NCBI GenBank assembly: GCA_014871385.1
Contig: CM026433.1
Coordinates: forward strand, 8,665,078-8,729,077
Source of the DNA: Ceratodon purpureus
Taxonomy: Eukaryota; Streptophyta; Bryopsida; Pseudoditrichales; Ditrichaceae
Length of the DNA: 64,000 bases
Direction: 5' to 3'
Both the position numbers and the translations under genes were made by a program. Within the stretch, counting starts at the first letter, position 1; each line of letters starts with the position of its first letter. A model generated the notes under the pieces. That model saw only the letters and a list, made by a program, of their open reading frames with translations. It was not told the DNA's origin and did no database searches. Shown here in pieces: positions 46,401 through 58,612 of this stretch.

Positions 46401-47175
46401 AAACCTATGAGGACATGTGTACACAATCAGCACAGCCGCGTTCAGCTTCAACGCTGCACCAACTCAACTCAAATGTTGGAAATCTGTCGGTCCAGAGCAG
46501 ACCAAACGAGGGAACTCTGGGCAAGTTTTACGCTCATCTACCTGTTGAAACGGCCACCTGCAACTCTGGATAAATGACCATCTGTTTGATATACAGAAAC
46601 TGTCTACTCATCTGACAGAATCGTGAATTTTTTACAACCTCGTTGGACTCGGGCCTCCGTTGTCCTCTCACTCACAAATACCAGTATAAAAGACAAGATA
46701 GAAGAGTAACAGGGGCTTGAGACCAAGACAAATGCAGGGAACTTACGATCAGTTCATACAGTAAAGGAATCAGCATCCCTCAAAGCTGTTACCTACTCTG
46801 CATCAGGCCAAGCACATCTCAAGGTCCCAATCAGGTGTATACAAAACTCCTTGAAATAGACGGTATGGAAAGCCTCGACATTGATATGTTGGCTACCACA
46901 GTCCCTCCTCCCCTCCATCATGTTCAACATGATCGCCAAAGAGTATGTGAGGTCTGTCTCATTATCTCCAGAGCCAACACTCCCTGTTTCTGTTATATTA
47001 AACCTAAGTTAATCCTAGTAAAGCAGAAACAGAGTTCTAGAGAACAGAGAATAACTAATTTTATGTACAAACCCTAGAAATTGCAATCACAAATACCTGG
47101 AACCAAGAGATTGCATAGCGAAGAATTCATCAGCTGGAGGATGCTACGTAGGTTCTAGTTTAGGGTGTTGGCAGG
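43456..47175. other. Gap between SKI2 and CHMP1 with coding-like scraps
   Basis: On the minus strand about 44380-44830 carries protein-like segments in different frames (GEIIEGDVVEYPLPEKVRQG, YGLGAVHELVSDNSS, FRPEGSYKFEVVNSASEG, VDCGAAEKNDPPRATWIADE). They suggest a broken or unrecognised spliced gene; I cannot name the family. A plus-strand frame at about 45750-45870 (REILKTDAADNINKSRLKKE) is also protein-like. The rest (45.9-47.1 kb) shows only short frames; part of it is 3' flank of CHMP1. Confidence 0.35.
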
Positions 47176-47796
47176 TTAGCCCCTGTTTCTAAGCTCTGCC
47201 AATCTGCGGCTCAAATCATCCTCAGCGTTTTCTGTGGTCGACTCTTTCACAGGCACGGACGTAGCGCCCGCTTGCGGCAGCCCGACCGAAACCTCGAGGC
47301 CGTAGTCGTCAGCAACCTGGTTAATAAGCGAGTTCACCTCGTCCTCCGGTGTGGACAAGCTGGTACTACCAGCCATAGCGGTCTCAATAAACTCAGATTG
47401 CACCTCCATGTTAACAAACGTCTTCTCAAACTGGTCCATGGTCTGGGAAATCTTCTCCATGTTACCCACGGCGAGCGAGCTGTCAAGCGCCTTCACGATG
47501 GACCCCATCGACTTGGAAATCGTCTGCATCTTGCTCTGCGTGTTGAGCTGCGCCACGACCGCGTCCAACCGTGAGGAGAGCCGGAGATAATTCAGCTGCT
47601 CGTTGTGCTTCCGAATGGCGTTCTGCGCGTATATCCTCGCCCCGTCCATGTTGTTCTTCTCCATGGCCTTCTTCACCTTCAGCTTCTCCGACTTCTCCTC
47701 CTTCTCACACTTCTTCGCCTCTCGCACCAGCGACTTGGACGTGAACTTCAGCTGGAATATCTGGTCCAGCAGCTTCTCCTGCGCTCCTCCCCCCAT
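47176..47796 (-). CDS. CHMP1: ESCRT-III-related protein CHMP1 (Did2/Vps46)
   Basis: A single exon from ATG at 47796 to a stop at 47176 gives 206 aa, close to the usual length of plant CHMP1 (about 200). The N-terminus has the basic first-helix region ([20 protein letters not shown], then [18 protein letters not shown]). The Snf7 core follows ([20 protein letters not shown], then [20 protein letters not shown]). The C-terminus ends in the acidic-plus-helix MIT-interacting motif [14 protein letters not shown], which binds Vps4 and LIP5. CHMP1 acts on endosomes to control ESCRT-III disassembly and cargo sorting into multivesicular bodies. No intron or frame problem is seen. Confidence 0.96.
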   Translation of the reverse strand: MGGGAQEKLLDQIFQLKFTSKSLVREAKKCEKEEKSEKLKVKKAMEKNNMDGARIYAQNAIRKHNEQLNYLRLSSRLDAVVAQLNTQSKMQTISKSMGSIVKALDSSLAVGNMEKISQTMDQFEKTFVNMEVQSEFIETAMAGSTSLSTPEDEVNSLINQVADDYGLEVSVGLPQAGATSVPVKESTTENAEDDLSRRLAELRNRG

Positions 47797-50700
47797 CTCT
47801 CCTCTCTTTTCCTCCCCTCCCCTCCCTCAATACAACTCAATCCACCTCTCTCCCACCCAAAATCACCCGGCTCCCTAGAAACCCAACAGAACCCTCTCCT
47901 CTAAAAACCCAATTGAACACTCTCCTCTAAAAACCCAAATAAATTCTCTTCTCGTGAAACCCGATTGAATTCTCTCCTCGCTTATGCCCAAGTTGAAAAG
48001 CAACAACGCGACGTACCAACACTAGAACCGACTTCAGACGTGTGGCCTTTCAGAGGCGAATTGGAATCTAAGACAGTAAGTTAAGTTAGGCTAGAGATGA
48101 AGAGGCATGAGATGATTGGCATAAGAAGTGAAGTTGGCTGTTTCGTGATTGTTGTGGCGATGGCGAGGCTTTGGTGGCACGATACTTTTGCAGGTGCTGG
48201 GAAGAAGCGAGGACTGAGGTGGTTGTCACGGCGAAACAGTCTCGCCCGGTCACTGGAGGGACAGCGTCAACCAGGTCACCAGCGTATTCATGATCTCTTC
48301 TCCGAGATATCTACAATTATGCAGATTTATCAAATGTATATAATGAGGTATGTGAAATCTACTGAAAGTGTGTATTTGGGAATCTAGGAAAGTCTTATTT
48401 AGGTGTAGATTCTAAAGATATTTATCTAGTGATGGATGTTGAGAAATTAGAGGGAGTTATGCTAAATTTTCATTCTACCTTGAGGTTAATTAAGTTCATT
48501 ATTGTTAGTAGAAACTTATTGGTTGTTGTTTGTACTTGCTTGGGTAGTAGATAAGATCAAATCTATACCATAATACTATAGCAAGTTCATTCATAAATAA
48601 TCCTCCAAAACATGAGACTTCAAAAATTATGGGTCAAGAAAAACGAATAATTGGACAATTATATTATAAAAAAAACGAAAGAACTAAAAATCATGCTAGG
48701 CAATTATTACGTCCGTAGGCCACCATTTCGTATACAGTTTAGCAACGCGTTTCTATCCCTCAAATCTCGGCGCTAAGCATTGGAAAGACACCAAGCTTCC
48801 ACAAATCTTGTGATAGACGCAACGCACAATATCTTATAAGAGCCTCGCTACTAGGATCGGTTCTCAATTCACATTGGCAATTACACCCTAGGAGTTTGAA
48901 GGATGTTGCGGGCTTTTGCAATTTGAAAACATTTCTTACAATGCACAGCAAGGCAATCTAGGTTTTTCAGATTTACAAATACTAGTCTGTATCGCCAACT
49001 TGTTTGCTTTTTGGTATAGAAGATAGCGGCAAGCAATCATATGGTTTCAAAAAAATGTTGTTGGTAGTATTTCTAATCTTTCATTTTTTCTTATGCACGT
49101 TGAAGCAAAGGAAAGCCACGCCAAAGTAGAGCAGGGACAAAAGAAGAACACATAAGCTCTATTACAGCGGAGAAGGGGCATGTTAAAGCAAACAAATTGT
49201 GTTGTAGGAGAGCAGAAGAGTAGGGACCAAATTTGGAGCTTTGGATGGTGCTTAAAAAAATTGTTGGCTAGCTTAGTAGTGCTTCACAAATGGAGCTCTA
49301 TGGGGTTTTTTTTTAACCCTAATTTTTTAGTTAATTAGTGTTTCAAATCTGGGGTTCTATCTATCAGGAAAGAGCAAAGGAGATGTTGAATTTTCGTAGC
49401 TCCAAATGTGGATAGATATAGGAAGAACAAGCCTTGCTGACTTTTCAACCCCAAAGCTAGAGGCGGAAGAGGAGCAAGGAGATGCACATTGGATTGCACC
49501 AAAGGTGAAGGAGTCCATTCCAAAAGAGCAAAGGGAATCCTATTTTGAAGCATCTCCTTCTCAATTACTATCTCCATCTCCTCACTTGTAATAGAAACAA
49601 ATGCAAAGTCCACTCTTTGTTGTTTGAGCGCCATAACTAGTCCACATTGTTTTACACGTTAACACAAGAAGAAGCAAATACATATAAGTGTGGAGAGAAT
49701 AAAGACATACAATTGACAACAATTTAACTAAAAGTATTTAAGCAAAATTGGGACATAAAGTTAGACTAAGATATTATTAGCTGTTGGAAATGGATAGAAA
49801 ATGCAACTAAGATATAATTTTATTACATTTGTCCACTCTAAGACGAATTATTTTTTTTCAAAAAACAAAAAGATGGATTTCAAACAAATCTATCTTTAAA
49901 AGGCAAACTTTATTTTTTCAAAAAAAAAAAATTATTTACTTGGTGGCAAACTTGTTATAGTCTTACCGTAAACTCTAAAATATCTCTGTCTTTTTATAGT
50001 AATTTTGAGAGTATGAGCTACCTCTTTTTATAGTGGAAATTTTTAGTTTGAACTTATGGAAAATATTAGAGATGCCATAGAAGATAATGACTTTGTAAAA
50101 ATGTAATTTTTTTCCATAAAAAGTTTGGAAAATTTTATTTCATAGAAAGTATTTTTGTGATGGCATTGAATGACTCCGAATGTTTGTTACATCCATCTAC
50201 TATGCTCCATATTTGATTTACCAATGATTGTTTTTGAGATTATTAAAAAACTTTAATATAATGAAAAAATTCAACCATTTGTCATCTTTAGAATGAAAGA
50301 ATGTACAACTAGATTATGTACGTAAAAACTAAATTAAGGTTATCAATCAAAGATTCCACTTACATAAACAAATCCTCAATATTGGTATTATGCTAGCGCT
50401 AGCATAAAATCCTTTTAAGCTAATGTGAATATGTTGAGCTAAAAAGAGTGTGTGAAGGTAGCACGATCCCTTAATTAACACTAAGGTAGTGACGCGTCCT
50501 GCTAATGACCTTCCGTCGAACCCTGCAACTGATGCCATGGCCCTGCCCGAACGTCTCTTCCCGTACCTATTTTGAAAGATCAGCTTAATGCGAAAAATCT
50601 GAAAAACTAATGACAATAAACTTAACCAAATCTAATCATTTTCACCTGCTACTTTACGCACTGATCTAGGGTAAACTCCCTCCGTTTTGGCGCTATCCCG

Positions 50701-51106
50701 AAACAACGGCAAAGGATTAATTAGCATTAGTCCAAAAATTTTCCAAAAACTACTTGGATGAAAAAATTACATAAAGTTTAAAAAATAAAATACCCAATTG
50801 CACTCGTACACTTCTTTGGCTTCTCTGAATGCACGTGCGTCAGTGCTCTCCGGATTGGCTTTAATCCACACCAAACCCGTATGAAAGTCTTATTTCTGAA
50901 CAAATGCAAGGCCTAGCACTCCGGCCTTCCTCTCCGTCGTCGTGCAGTGCACCGTAGCAGCAGTATTGAAAAAAAAGGCAGATGCATACGATGGTAAGAA
51001 ATGGACTTTGTATTCATTAAGCCAGAAGTTCAAAACCTCATTTGATTCGATGTGCTCCGTAAAATCACAATTCAAAAATATTTCGAAGAGTAACAAGATT
51101 TTTAAA
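47797..51106. other. Gene-poor DNA upstream of CHMP1
   Basis: The CHMP1 5' flank (47797-47960) has a CTCTCCTCTAAAAACCCAAT-type short repeat (at about 47893 and 47922, degenerate near 47947). A 96-codon plus-strand frame at 48097-48387 has no recognisable domain and is probably not coding. From 48.4 to 51.1 kb the DNA is AT-rich, and no feature is supported. Confidence 0.45.
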
Positions 51107-53813
51107 TCAAGCTGATAAATTTAGAAGGCAGAACTTGAGAAGGATTGCAAGATGCCAGTTACTAGGATGTAGCCACAGGATAGATCCAAACCCATAATTT
51201 CTTAAAATATCGTGGGGAGTACAATTATAATCTCGAGTAATGAAAAATTGTGTAAATGGTGTGCCTGCGAATCGACCCTCTCCTTTCGCCAAACCCTCCA
51301 CCTCCATATTCTTCCAGAGTCGTGCCATGTCATAAGCAACATCCTTGACAAACCGCACCAATTTTGCATATAAATTTTTATCATCATGGACAAACCTAAA
51401 TCACAAGTCAAATTACGCACACTTAGATGTAATACTAATAGTCTAAAAACAAATAATGCTCAAATAATAAGTTTAAGATTTTTTACCAATTCGAATATCC
51501 TCGATTAAACAATCCGTCCATTACCAGTCTTGAATTCTTTTTCTTTATTCCCCGCACGGTATCGCGACTTCTAATCTCCAAGTTAGAGGCAGTTTCATAC
51601 AATCTTGAACCAAACATTTCCGGCACAACTTAATGCCTAATCAGTTCTAAACAACTTTCTGCAAATTCGATAAGATGCAAAGGTCCCTCAATAATTCTGA
51701 AGTTCCCCTTATCCGTATTGAAGTCATAATCGACGGACTCGTAGAACTTCTTAGACCGGAACGCCTTGAATACAGAGAGTTGAGATTCGACTTCGCTAGG
51801 AAGGGTGTAATAATTCACGTAATGACTTTGTAGCTTTGCAAAGCTACAGCCCAAGTTGCCCAACAACATATCGCAATGGCGACAATCAAAAGCCGGCCCC
51901 GTAGGCTCCCAACCTATGTTCCATTGATCCAATGTCCCCATCTTTCTCAACAATTCAACAAACCTTTGGTGCCCATTGCTACTGTTGTGGCTCTTAATAT
52001 TGTCCTCACAATTGGAATTTTCATCCAACATTGCCTACAAAATTTGCATATAAATTTTTATCATCATGGACAAACCTAAATCACAAGTCAAATTACGCAC
52101 ACTTAGATGTAATACTAATAGTCTAAAAACAAATAATGCTCAAATAATAAGTTTAAGATTTTTTACCAATTCGAATATCCTCGATTAAACAATCCGTCCA
52201 TTACCAGTCTTGAATTCTTTTTCTTTATTCCCCGCACGGTATCGCGACTTCTAATCTCCAAGTTAGAGGCAGTTTCATACAATCTTGAACCAAACATTTC
52301 CGGCACAACTTAATGCCTAATCAGTTCTAAACAACTTTCTGCAAATTCGATAAGATGCAAAGGTCCCTCAATAATTCTGAAGTTCCCCTTATCCGTATTG
52401 AAGTCATAATCGACGGACTCGTAGAACTTCTTAGACCGGAACGCCTTGAATACAGAGAGTTGAGATTCGACTTCGCTAGGAAGGGTGTAATAATTCACGT
52501 AATGACTTTGTAGCTTTGCAAAGCTACAGCCCAAGTTGCCCAACAACATATCGCAATGGCGACAATCAAAAGCCGGCCCCGTAGGCTCCCAACCTATGTT
52601 CCATTGATCCAATGTCCCCATCTTTCTCAACAATTCAACAAACCTTTGGTGCCCATTGCTACTGTTGTGGCTCTTAATATTGTCCTCACAATTGGAATTT
52701 TCATCCAACATTGCCTACAAAATTTGCATATAAATTTTTATCATCATGGACAAACCTAAATCACAAGTCAAATTACGCACACTTAGATGTAATACTAATA
52801 GTCTAAAAACAAATAATGCTCAAATAATAAGTTTAAGATTTTTTACCAATTCGAATATCCTCGATTAAACAATCCGTCCATTACCAGTCTTGAATTCTTT
52901 TTCTTTATTCCCCGCACGGTATCGCGACTTCTAATCTCCAAGTTAGAGGCAGTTTCATACAATCTTGAACCAAACATTTCCGGCACAACTTAATGCCTAA
53001 TCAGTTCTAAACAACTTTCTGCAAATTCGATAAGATGCAAAGGTCCCTCAATAATTCTGAAGTTCCCCTTATCCGTATTGAAGTCATAATCGACGGACTC
53101 GTAGAACTTCTTAGACCGGAACGCCTTGAATACAGAGAGTTGAGATTCGACTTCGCTAGGAAGGGTGTAATAATTCACGTAATGACTTTGTAGCTTTGCA
53201 AAGCTACAGCCCAAGTTGCCCAACAACATATCGCAATGGCGACAATCAAAAGCCGGCCCCGTAGGCTCCCAACCTATGTTCCATTGATCCAATGTCCCCA
53301 TCTTTCTCAACAATTCAACAAACCTTTGGTGCCCATTGCTACTGTTGTGGCTCTTAATATTGTCCTCACAATTGGAATTTTCATCCAACATTGCCTACAA
53401 AATATGCGTTAGCGCATGATCCTCTTCCAACACCTTCAATATTGTTAGCTTTTATTACTTCAAGCAGATCGTTTGGAACAGTCGTGGAAGCAATAGAGGG
53501 CTTCGGCAGTTCACAATTATTTACACCTCTATCGAAGTTGCTTCCCAAATGACGATCAACATAATGCTTCTCAATCTTTATGAAGCTGCAACTAAGAGCC
53601 AAATTGCACGTATAGCAAAAAAAATGCGTCCCTCGAGAGCCCATCGTGCGTTTCATTGTTCTAGCAAACTTTCTTTGAAAACGACTCCACATACCTCATG
53701 TGGCTAAGGCAATTGTTATGAGTGTCAAGATTGTTCTCGCACTTCAGCACATCTTTGCAACATGGCTTGCAATGAACCCATTCTGCGACGAAGATTTTCT
53801 TTTTCCCACCCAT
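51107..53813 (-). pseudogene. Broken zinc-finger-like / possible oxygenase gene with triplicated exon
   Basis: The first segment (ATG at 53813) encodes MGGKKKIFVAEWVHCKPCC with C-x2-C...H pattern. A second (about 53692-53430) has CYTCNLALSC...KHYVDRH (C-x2-C...H-x4-H). A third, after acceptor TTTTGTAG|GC, has CRHCDMLLGNLGCSF...QSHYVNYY and is present three times. In that exon the frame meets TAA after CLELIRH, but continues in phase with protein-like sequence (FGSRLYETASNLEIRSRD) to a GTAAAA donor. The last segment (about 51394-51107) reads FTQFFITRDYNCTPHDI...YGFGSILWLHP, reminiscent of the metal-binding part of a 2OG-Fe(II) oxygenase. An in-frame stop and a probable frame break near 53697 mark it as a pseudogene. 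The oxygenase link is inference. Confidence 0.55.
51363..53402. repeat. Perfect 680-bp tandem triplication
   Basis: Three end-to-end copies (51363-52042, 52043-52722, 52723-53402) appear identical; each encodes the same 133-codon frame at exactly 680-bp offsets. The unit runs from just before the acceptor of one exon to inside the next exon, with a few bases of shared sequence (TTTGCATA / ATTTTGTAG) at the join. Confidence 0.97.
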
Positions 53814-56800
53814 TACTCTTTTCTCTGCAGTGATGCAACAAAAAGATAACTTTGAAAGACTCTTTACCTTGAGAAACCCATTTGAAATATAATTGATATT
53901 GTATGCTCTAGAGACTCAAGTTGATCGGGGGTTGTCTATATTTCACCAAAAGGTCCATCTTTGGCATTGCAAGGCTTGGTGCACATTGCACACAGCCTCG
54001 ATAACAAATTAGAGAAAATGGGCTTAATCCTCAACATTGTAAGGTTAGATGCACTTTCCACGCAGCCTGACAAAGTAGAGAACATGAGTAATTGGACATC
54101 CTCAACCCCTCTCTCTTTAATCTTATAGAGCCAACAAAACCAAATTATATAGTTGCTTTTATAACAACGGCATTCTGTCAATGGCAAAAATATCTATCAA
54201 AAGAGAGGTTTTTGACAGACCTTGTATATTGAGGATAAGAGAATCGAGGCTTGCAATAAATAAACTTATAGCTAGAAATTGCTAGACCGCTCCTGACTTT
54301 GAAGAAATAAACCACCACGCCCTAATACCGTATTCGGCATTTTGCCCTACTTTCTGCATATAAATTAGAACTCGTTGTTGAGGAGAGAGGGGTTTGCTTT
54401 GAAAAATCACAGGGATTCTAGCTATAGCTGAAATTGACTTAGGGAAGAGGGATTTTTTATCAATGTCCCCTCGGTCCTTGAATCTTCAATCAGCTTTACG
54501 TTGACCCATCATGTTATTGCTCTAAGGGCTCAAGGTTCAAAGAAGGAATAAGAAACCTCAAGATACAAGACGGGTAGAACAGACAGCAGACTACAAGCTA
54601 AACCGTCCGTGAATATGAATCCTAAACTTTCAAATTCACAGTCTACTAGTCATCAACCCAGTCTCACTCTAAGAACAACATAAGATTCAACCATCTGGGC
54701 CATTAATCCTACTTTGTTGCCCACAATAATCAATGAGGTAAGGCCATGATTGTTACCTCAAGCCAAACCCGCAACAAGGTTTAAAAAGCCAAAAATGACA
54801 GCACAAAATGAGGTGAAATCATAGATGCAGTATTTGAATCCAGGTCCATGCGCAAAATTGAATCCATACCTACAATAAGGTTCACAATGCAAAATTGACA
54901 ATGAGCCTCAAAATCAGGCTGGGAATAACAAAGCCACATGCCCACAACATAGAATAGGTCCTTGCAATGTAAATCTTCTCTTCACTCTTCAATTCTTCAA
55001 GTCTTAAAATCCTCAATTCTTTTACTCGAATGTCTTCTGAACTAGCAGTACTAAAACAGTCACCTAAAACGTTCTAGAGCTCCACTTTATATAAGTGATA
55101 GCTCTTCTAAATGCTAAGACAGTTTGCTACAATGTGTTAAATTTTCATTTGAAACAAAAGTACTTTGTATAAGATATGAGCTTTCAAACTTTACTATAAT
55201 AATCTTGATCGGCAGTGTATACTAGTCTACCTATCTGCTTGTAACTCAAGATTCACGGATGCTATCTATAAATGTGGTAGCTCTATTGAAAGCTAACAAG
55301 AATTTCTCGACTCCCTCTAAGTTTTATTTTGCTTCAACAAGAATTGCAACTATAGGAGAGGTACAAAATCTTTGTTCCTCACTTTGGATTACAATTGACC
55401 ACTCTTCACTCAAATGCTCACAAAACAGCCATTAAAGCTTCAAATCAAGTGAAATTAAGGCCAAAAGAATTGTATGCTCATCATCTTTAACTCAATCAAT
55501 TTTTGAATTTAAATTTGGCTTACGTAATACAGAGAGTCCGATTCAAGTCTCGGCTTTCTTCACTCCATCACACCTCACAAAACTAAAACAACGACAAGAA
55601 GAGAGGAGGATTCCCTCCTCATATCCTTCCAAACTCAGCCACCCCAACTCATGCGCCGCCCATGAGTGCATCTTTCAAGCCGTAGGCTCCCAATAATTTT
55701 ATGTTATCATTTATCTAAATCATCTTTGACCCCACAAACCTGAAAGTCAATTAGATAAAAGTAAAGCAAGTAACTAGCTTTCATCCAATTCCAAATAATA
55801 CCAATTTGAGGAAATAAAACTCAATACTAAGGCTAAAACAAGCCAAATCAGCACTCAAATCCCAATAATGAAAACAATCAACTTTAAATACTCAAGAACT
55901 TCAAAATATGCAGAATAACCATATCAATGAAGCTTGCTCTCGTTCCCTGGTCAGGAGATTAAGCTGTCCTTGAAGCCAAAAGCGATGGCCAACTTTTACT
56001 AGACCTACGGCTCACCATTTGTCCTTCGTTGTTGTTCTCAAAGCACCCCTCAAACACCATTTGATAGTTTCCGGAAAGCGCAGGCTCAGATTCCAAAACG
56101 ATAACCAAAGCCATGTTATCCAATTGCAAGGCTGGAAGTGTAAACTGCGGGATACTTGGCTCTATTCGTGATTGCACACAACGCTCAGAAGGCCCCGCCT
56201 TATCTCGCAAATGCCGTCTTGAAGAAGATGGTTGACTTAAATCAACCGGTAATTGAAATAAGGACAATTGCCAATCGTTAGGATCTTGTCAATCCATCAC
56301 TACAAACACTAAAATAAAATCTAAACTACTCAGAGTGAACTAAGAGAAGCAAAGCTACATGGTTATCTTTATTATAAACCTAGTAGCTCCTTTGAGAAAA
56401 GTTGCTTCCACTTTTAACACTCCAATAAAATCATGAAGGCTATCTTTACAGTAAAGCAAACACTAACAAGCAAAAGCATCTTTTATTTTTCAAAAGATAA
56501 CCTAGGTGAGGAAGAATAGACCTAGAACTATTCTTCCGTCAGTCGAAAGCCAAGCGGTTAACCAACAGTGGTATAAAACCACTGCGGGACTAACAACTGT
56601 CGCCAAGTTGTAGACTTGGTTAGTTGTCAGAGTTCCTGGATAGTTGCCAACCGGTTCCGGGTTTGAATCCCGTCGGATCCGTTGATTCGATCGGAGCAGA
56701 GGCAACTTGGCACCGCTAGTGAAAGCAGGAAATAAGCAGCCAACCATCCACCCTATTCCCCTGAGCTAAGTGATATGATGCACTACAAACCAAGACCGTG

Positions 56801-58612
56801 GATCTCTCCACGACCCACCCTTTTCAATCTCTATCCAATTCTTGAATTACACCTTTAAGGTTAATGTCTTCATGTTTTTACATGGTATAGATATTTACAA
56901 CACAATATGGGGCAAAGGAATATTAGATTCTTCAGCTGGTTTGTGTTGCAGTGCACTACTTGGATTAGTTTCCATTCTCTCACAATCCTCTTGATTCTCT
57001 ACAACGGCTTCTTGCAAATAAAGACCATAAAAACCCGCCTTTTTATCTTTGCATGCATCCCAAAGAAGACGTTGGTACTGGATCAACACTCTCTGCGAAT
57101 GTAACATGTCCCCGTTTATCTTGCCCTATTTCAACAACAACCTCTCTTAACAATGAGGTTTGATTATCCATCCCCATAAAATTCTAGTCGATATGGGGTT
57201 TTTAAGCAAGTAGGATGCACGACGGAATGCAAGAATTGTTCAAATTACTGCATACCAGGATTTTACCCTAATACCGAACTAACATCCTAGGTAAATCCTA
57301 ACTGTAGAACCCTCCTCGACATAACCCAATCCCTAAACCATACGCTTTATTCACTTCGTAAACAACAGAGCAAGGCGCGACGCTCTAAAGCGATCCACGA
57401 CAAGGCAGCACAACGCGACATCGTTCTAAAGCGGAACACAATAAAGCAGTACAAAGCGACGCAACACAAAGACAACGAAGATCTAAACAACAGATGAAAG
57501 ACAACTGTCGGGGAGGCCGAAACAAATGGCGGCCCATAAAGCAGGACGACCCTAGGCTGGGCCGTGTTCCATCAGGTCCTGCTATCCAATATCGGGTTCG
57601 GCCGAGACCGGCCTCGGGCCCCTGAGCCGGAGTTTCCATGGGCACCTTGGTCAGCCCGTTACATACCCAAAATACGAGTTGGAAGAGGGGTCGTTAACGT
57701 ACCGCGGTAGTGACACCTAATTTCAAATCAGACCCAAAATGGTTTCCTGCACCCGTCTAGATTGTCCTTTTTTGATCATCTTTTGAAGAAGTAGATGGCA
57801 ATTTTAGATCATTTACCAATAAAACTTTGACCTTTTATGACTTTCGCATACTATATTCAAATCATGCATTCTTTGGTGCATTGAAATCCTCTTGAACTTG
57901 CTCATAATTGCAATTTCTAACCATAGCAAGTAAGCAGAGCAGTTAAAGTGGCGATTTTAGGTGTTACTATCTTACCTTACCAGATGGGAGACACAGGGCG
58001 AGTAGTTCCTTCTTCCTCTCGAACTTTCCTCTAGCAAACCGAATCGTTGAGGGGATGTACCGTACACTCGCACACTAAGGCAAGGTACTCGATAAGCAAA
58101 TCTCGGAAAATCCATATTACATCTTTTTAGGCATCGTCACTCCATTACTCAGATAAAACCTTGAGTTATGGAGGGAACCGAGAGCTCTGTACTGTACTGT
58201 TGGCAGGATGACCACCACTACAACGAAAACGAAAAAACCGTGATAAAAATGTGCAGCCAGCCCATGTAAAAATGTTTTATCATATATTGGTCTTCCCCAA
58301 TGTGGAGAGGGTTATACAAGGAGTGAGAGAATACAAGCTAAGAGTTCCTAACTGTAAAATACAGTGCCCCAGACTTCGAATATGTAGGTTGATGTACTGC
58401 TTCTCATCAGGACTTCATTGCCCAACCTCGCTCCAGGCCTCTTCAGTATCATTCGGCTGGCCTCCTGCAGACAGTACTCGACTGACATCATTGCGGAAGT
58501 CTGGAAACGCTTAAGCTACCTATGTTCGATCCCGCTTTTATTTAGCAGGCTCAAAGACTTCTATTTAGTAACAGCTGCCAGTCCGTATGAATCTATACAC
58601 GTTGTACACAGG
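53814..58612. other. Gene-poor interval
   Basis: No gene is supported in 4.8 kb. Short frames at 53936-54187 and 55959-56267 (minus) have no recognisable domain; the latter is ordinary-looking protein but isolated. A tRNA-like fragment lies at about 56545-56690. The end (about 58.2-58.6 kb) is 3' flank of the Munc13-like gene. Confidence 0.45.
56545..56690 (+). repeat. tRNA-like fragment, possibly SINE-derived
   Basis: AGCCAAGCGGTTAACC at about 56550 resembles a tRNA A box and GGTTTGAATCC at about 56658-56668 a B box, inside a T-arm-like CGGG...CCCG. Spacing (about 100 bp) is too long for a tRNA and no cloverleaf forms, so a tRNA-derived SINE remnant is the best guess. Confidence 0.3.

Noticed and set aside
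47272..47904. Plus-strand frames opposite CHMP1
   Set aside because: Antisense shadows of the conserved CHMP1 coding sequence.
56597..56690. Functional tRNA gene
   Set aside because: B-box-like sequence is present but A-box spacing is wrong and acceptor arms do not pair.
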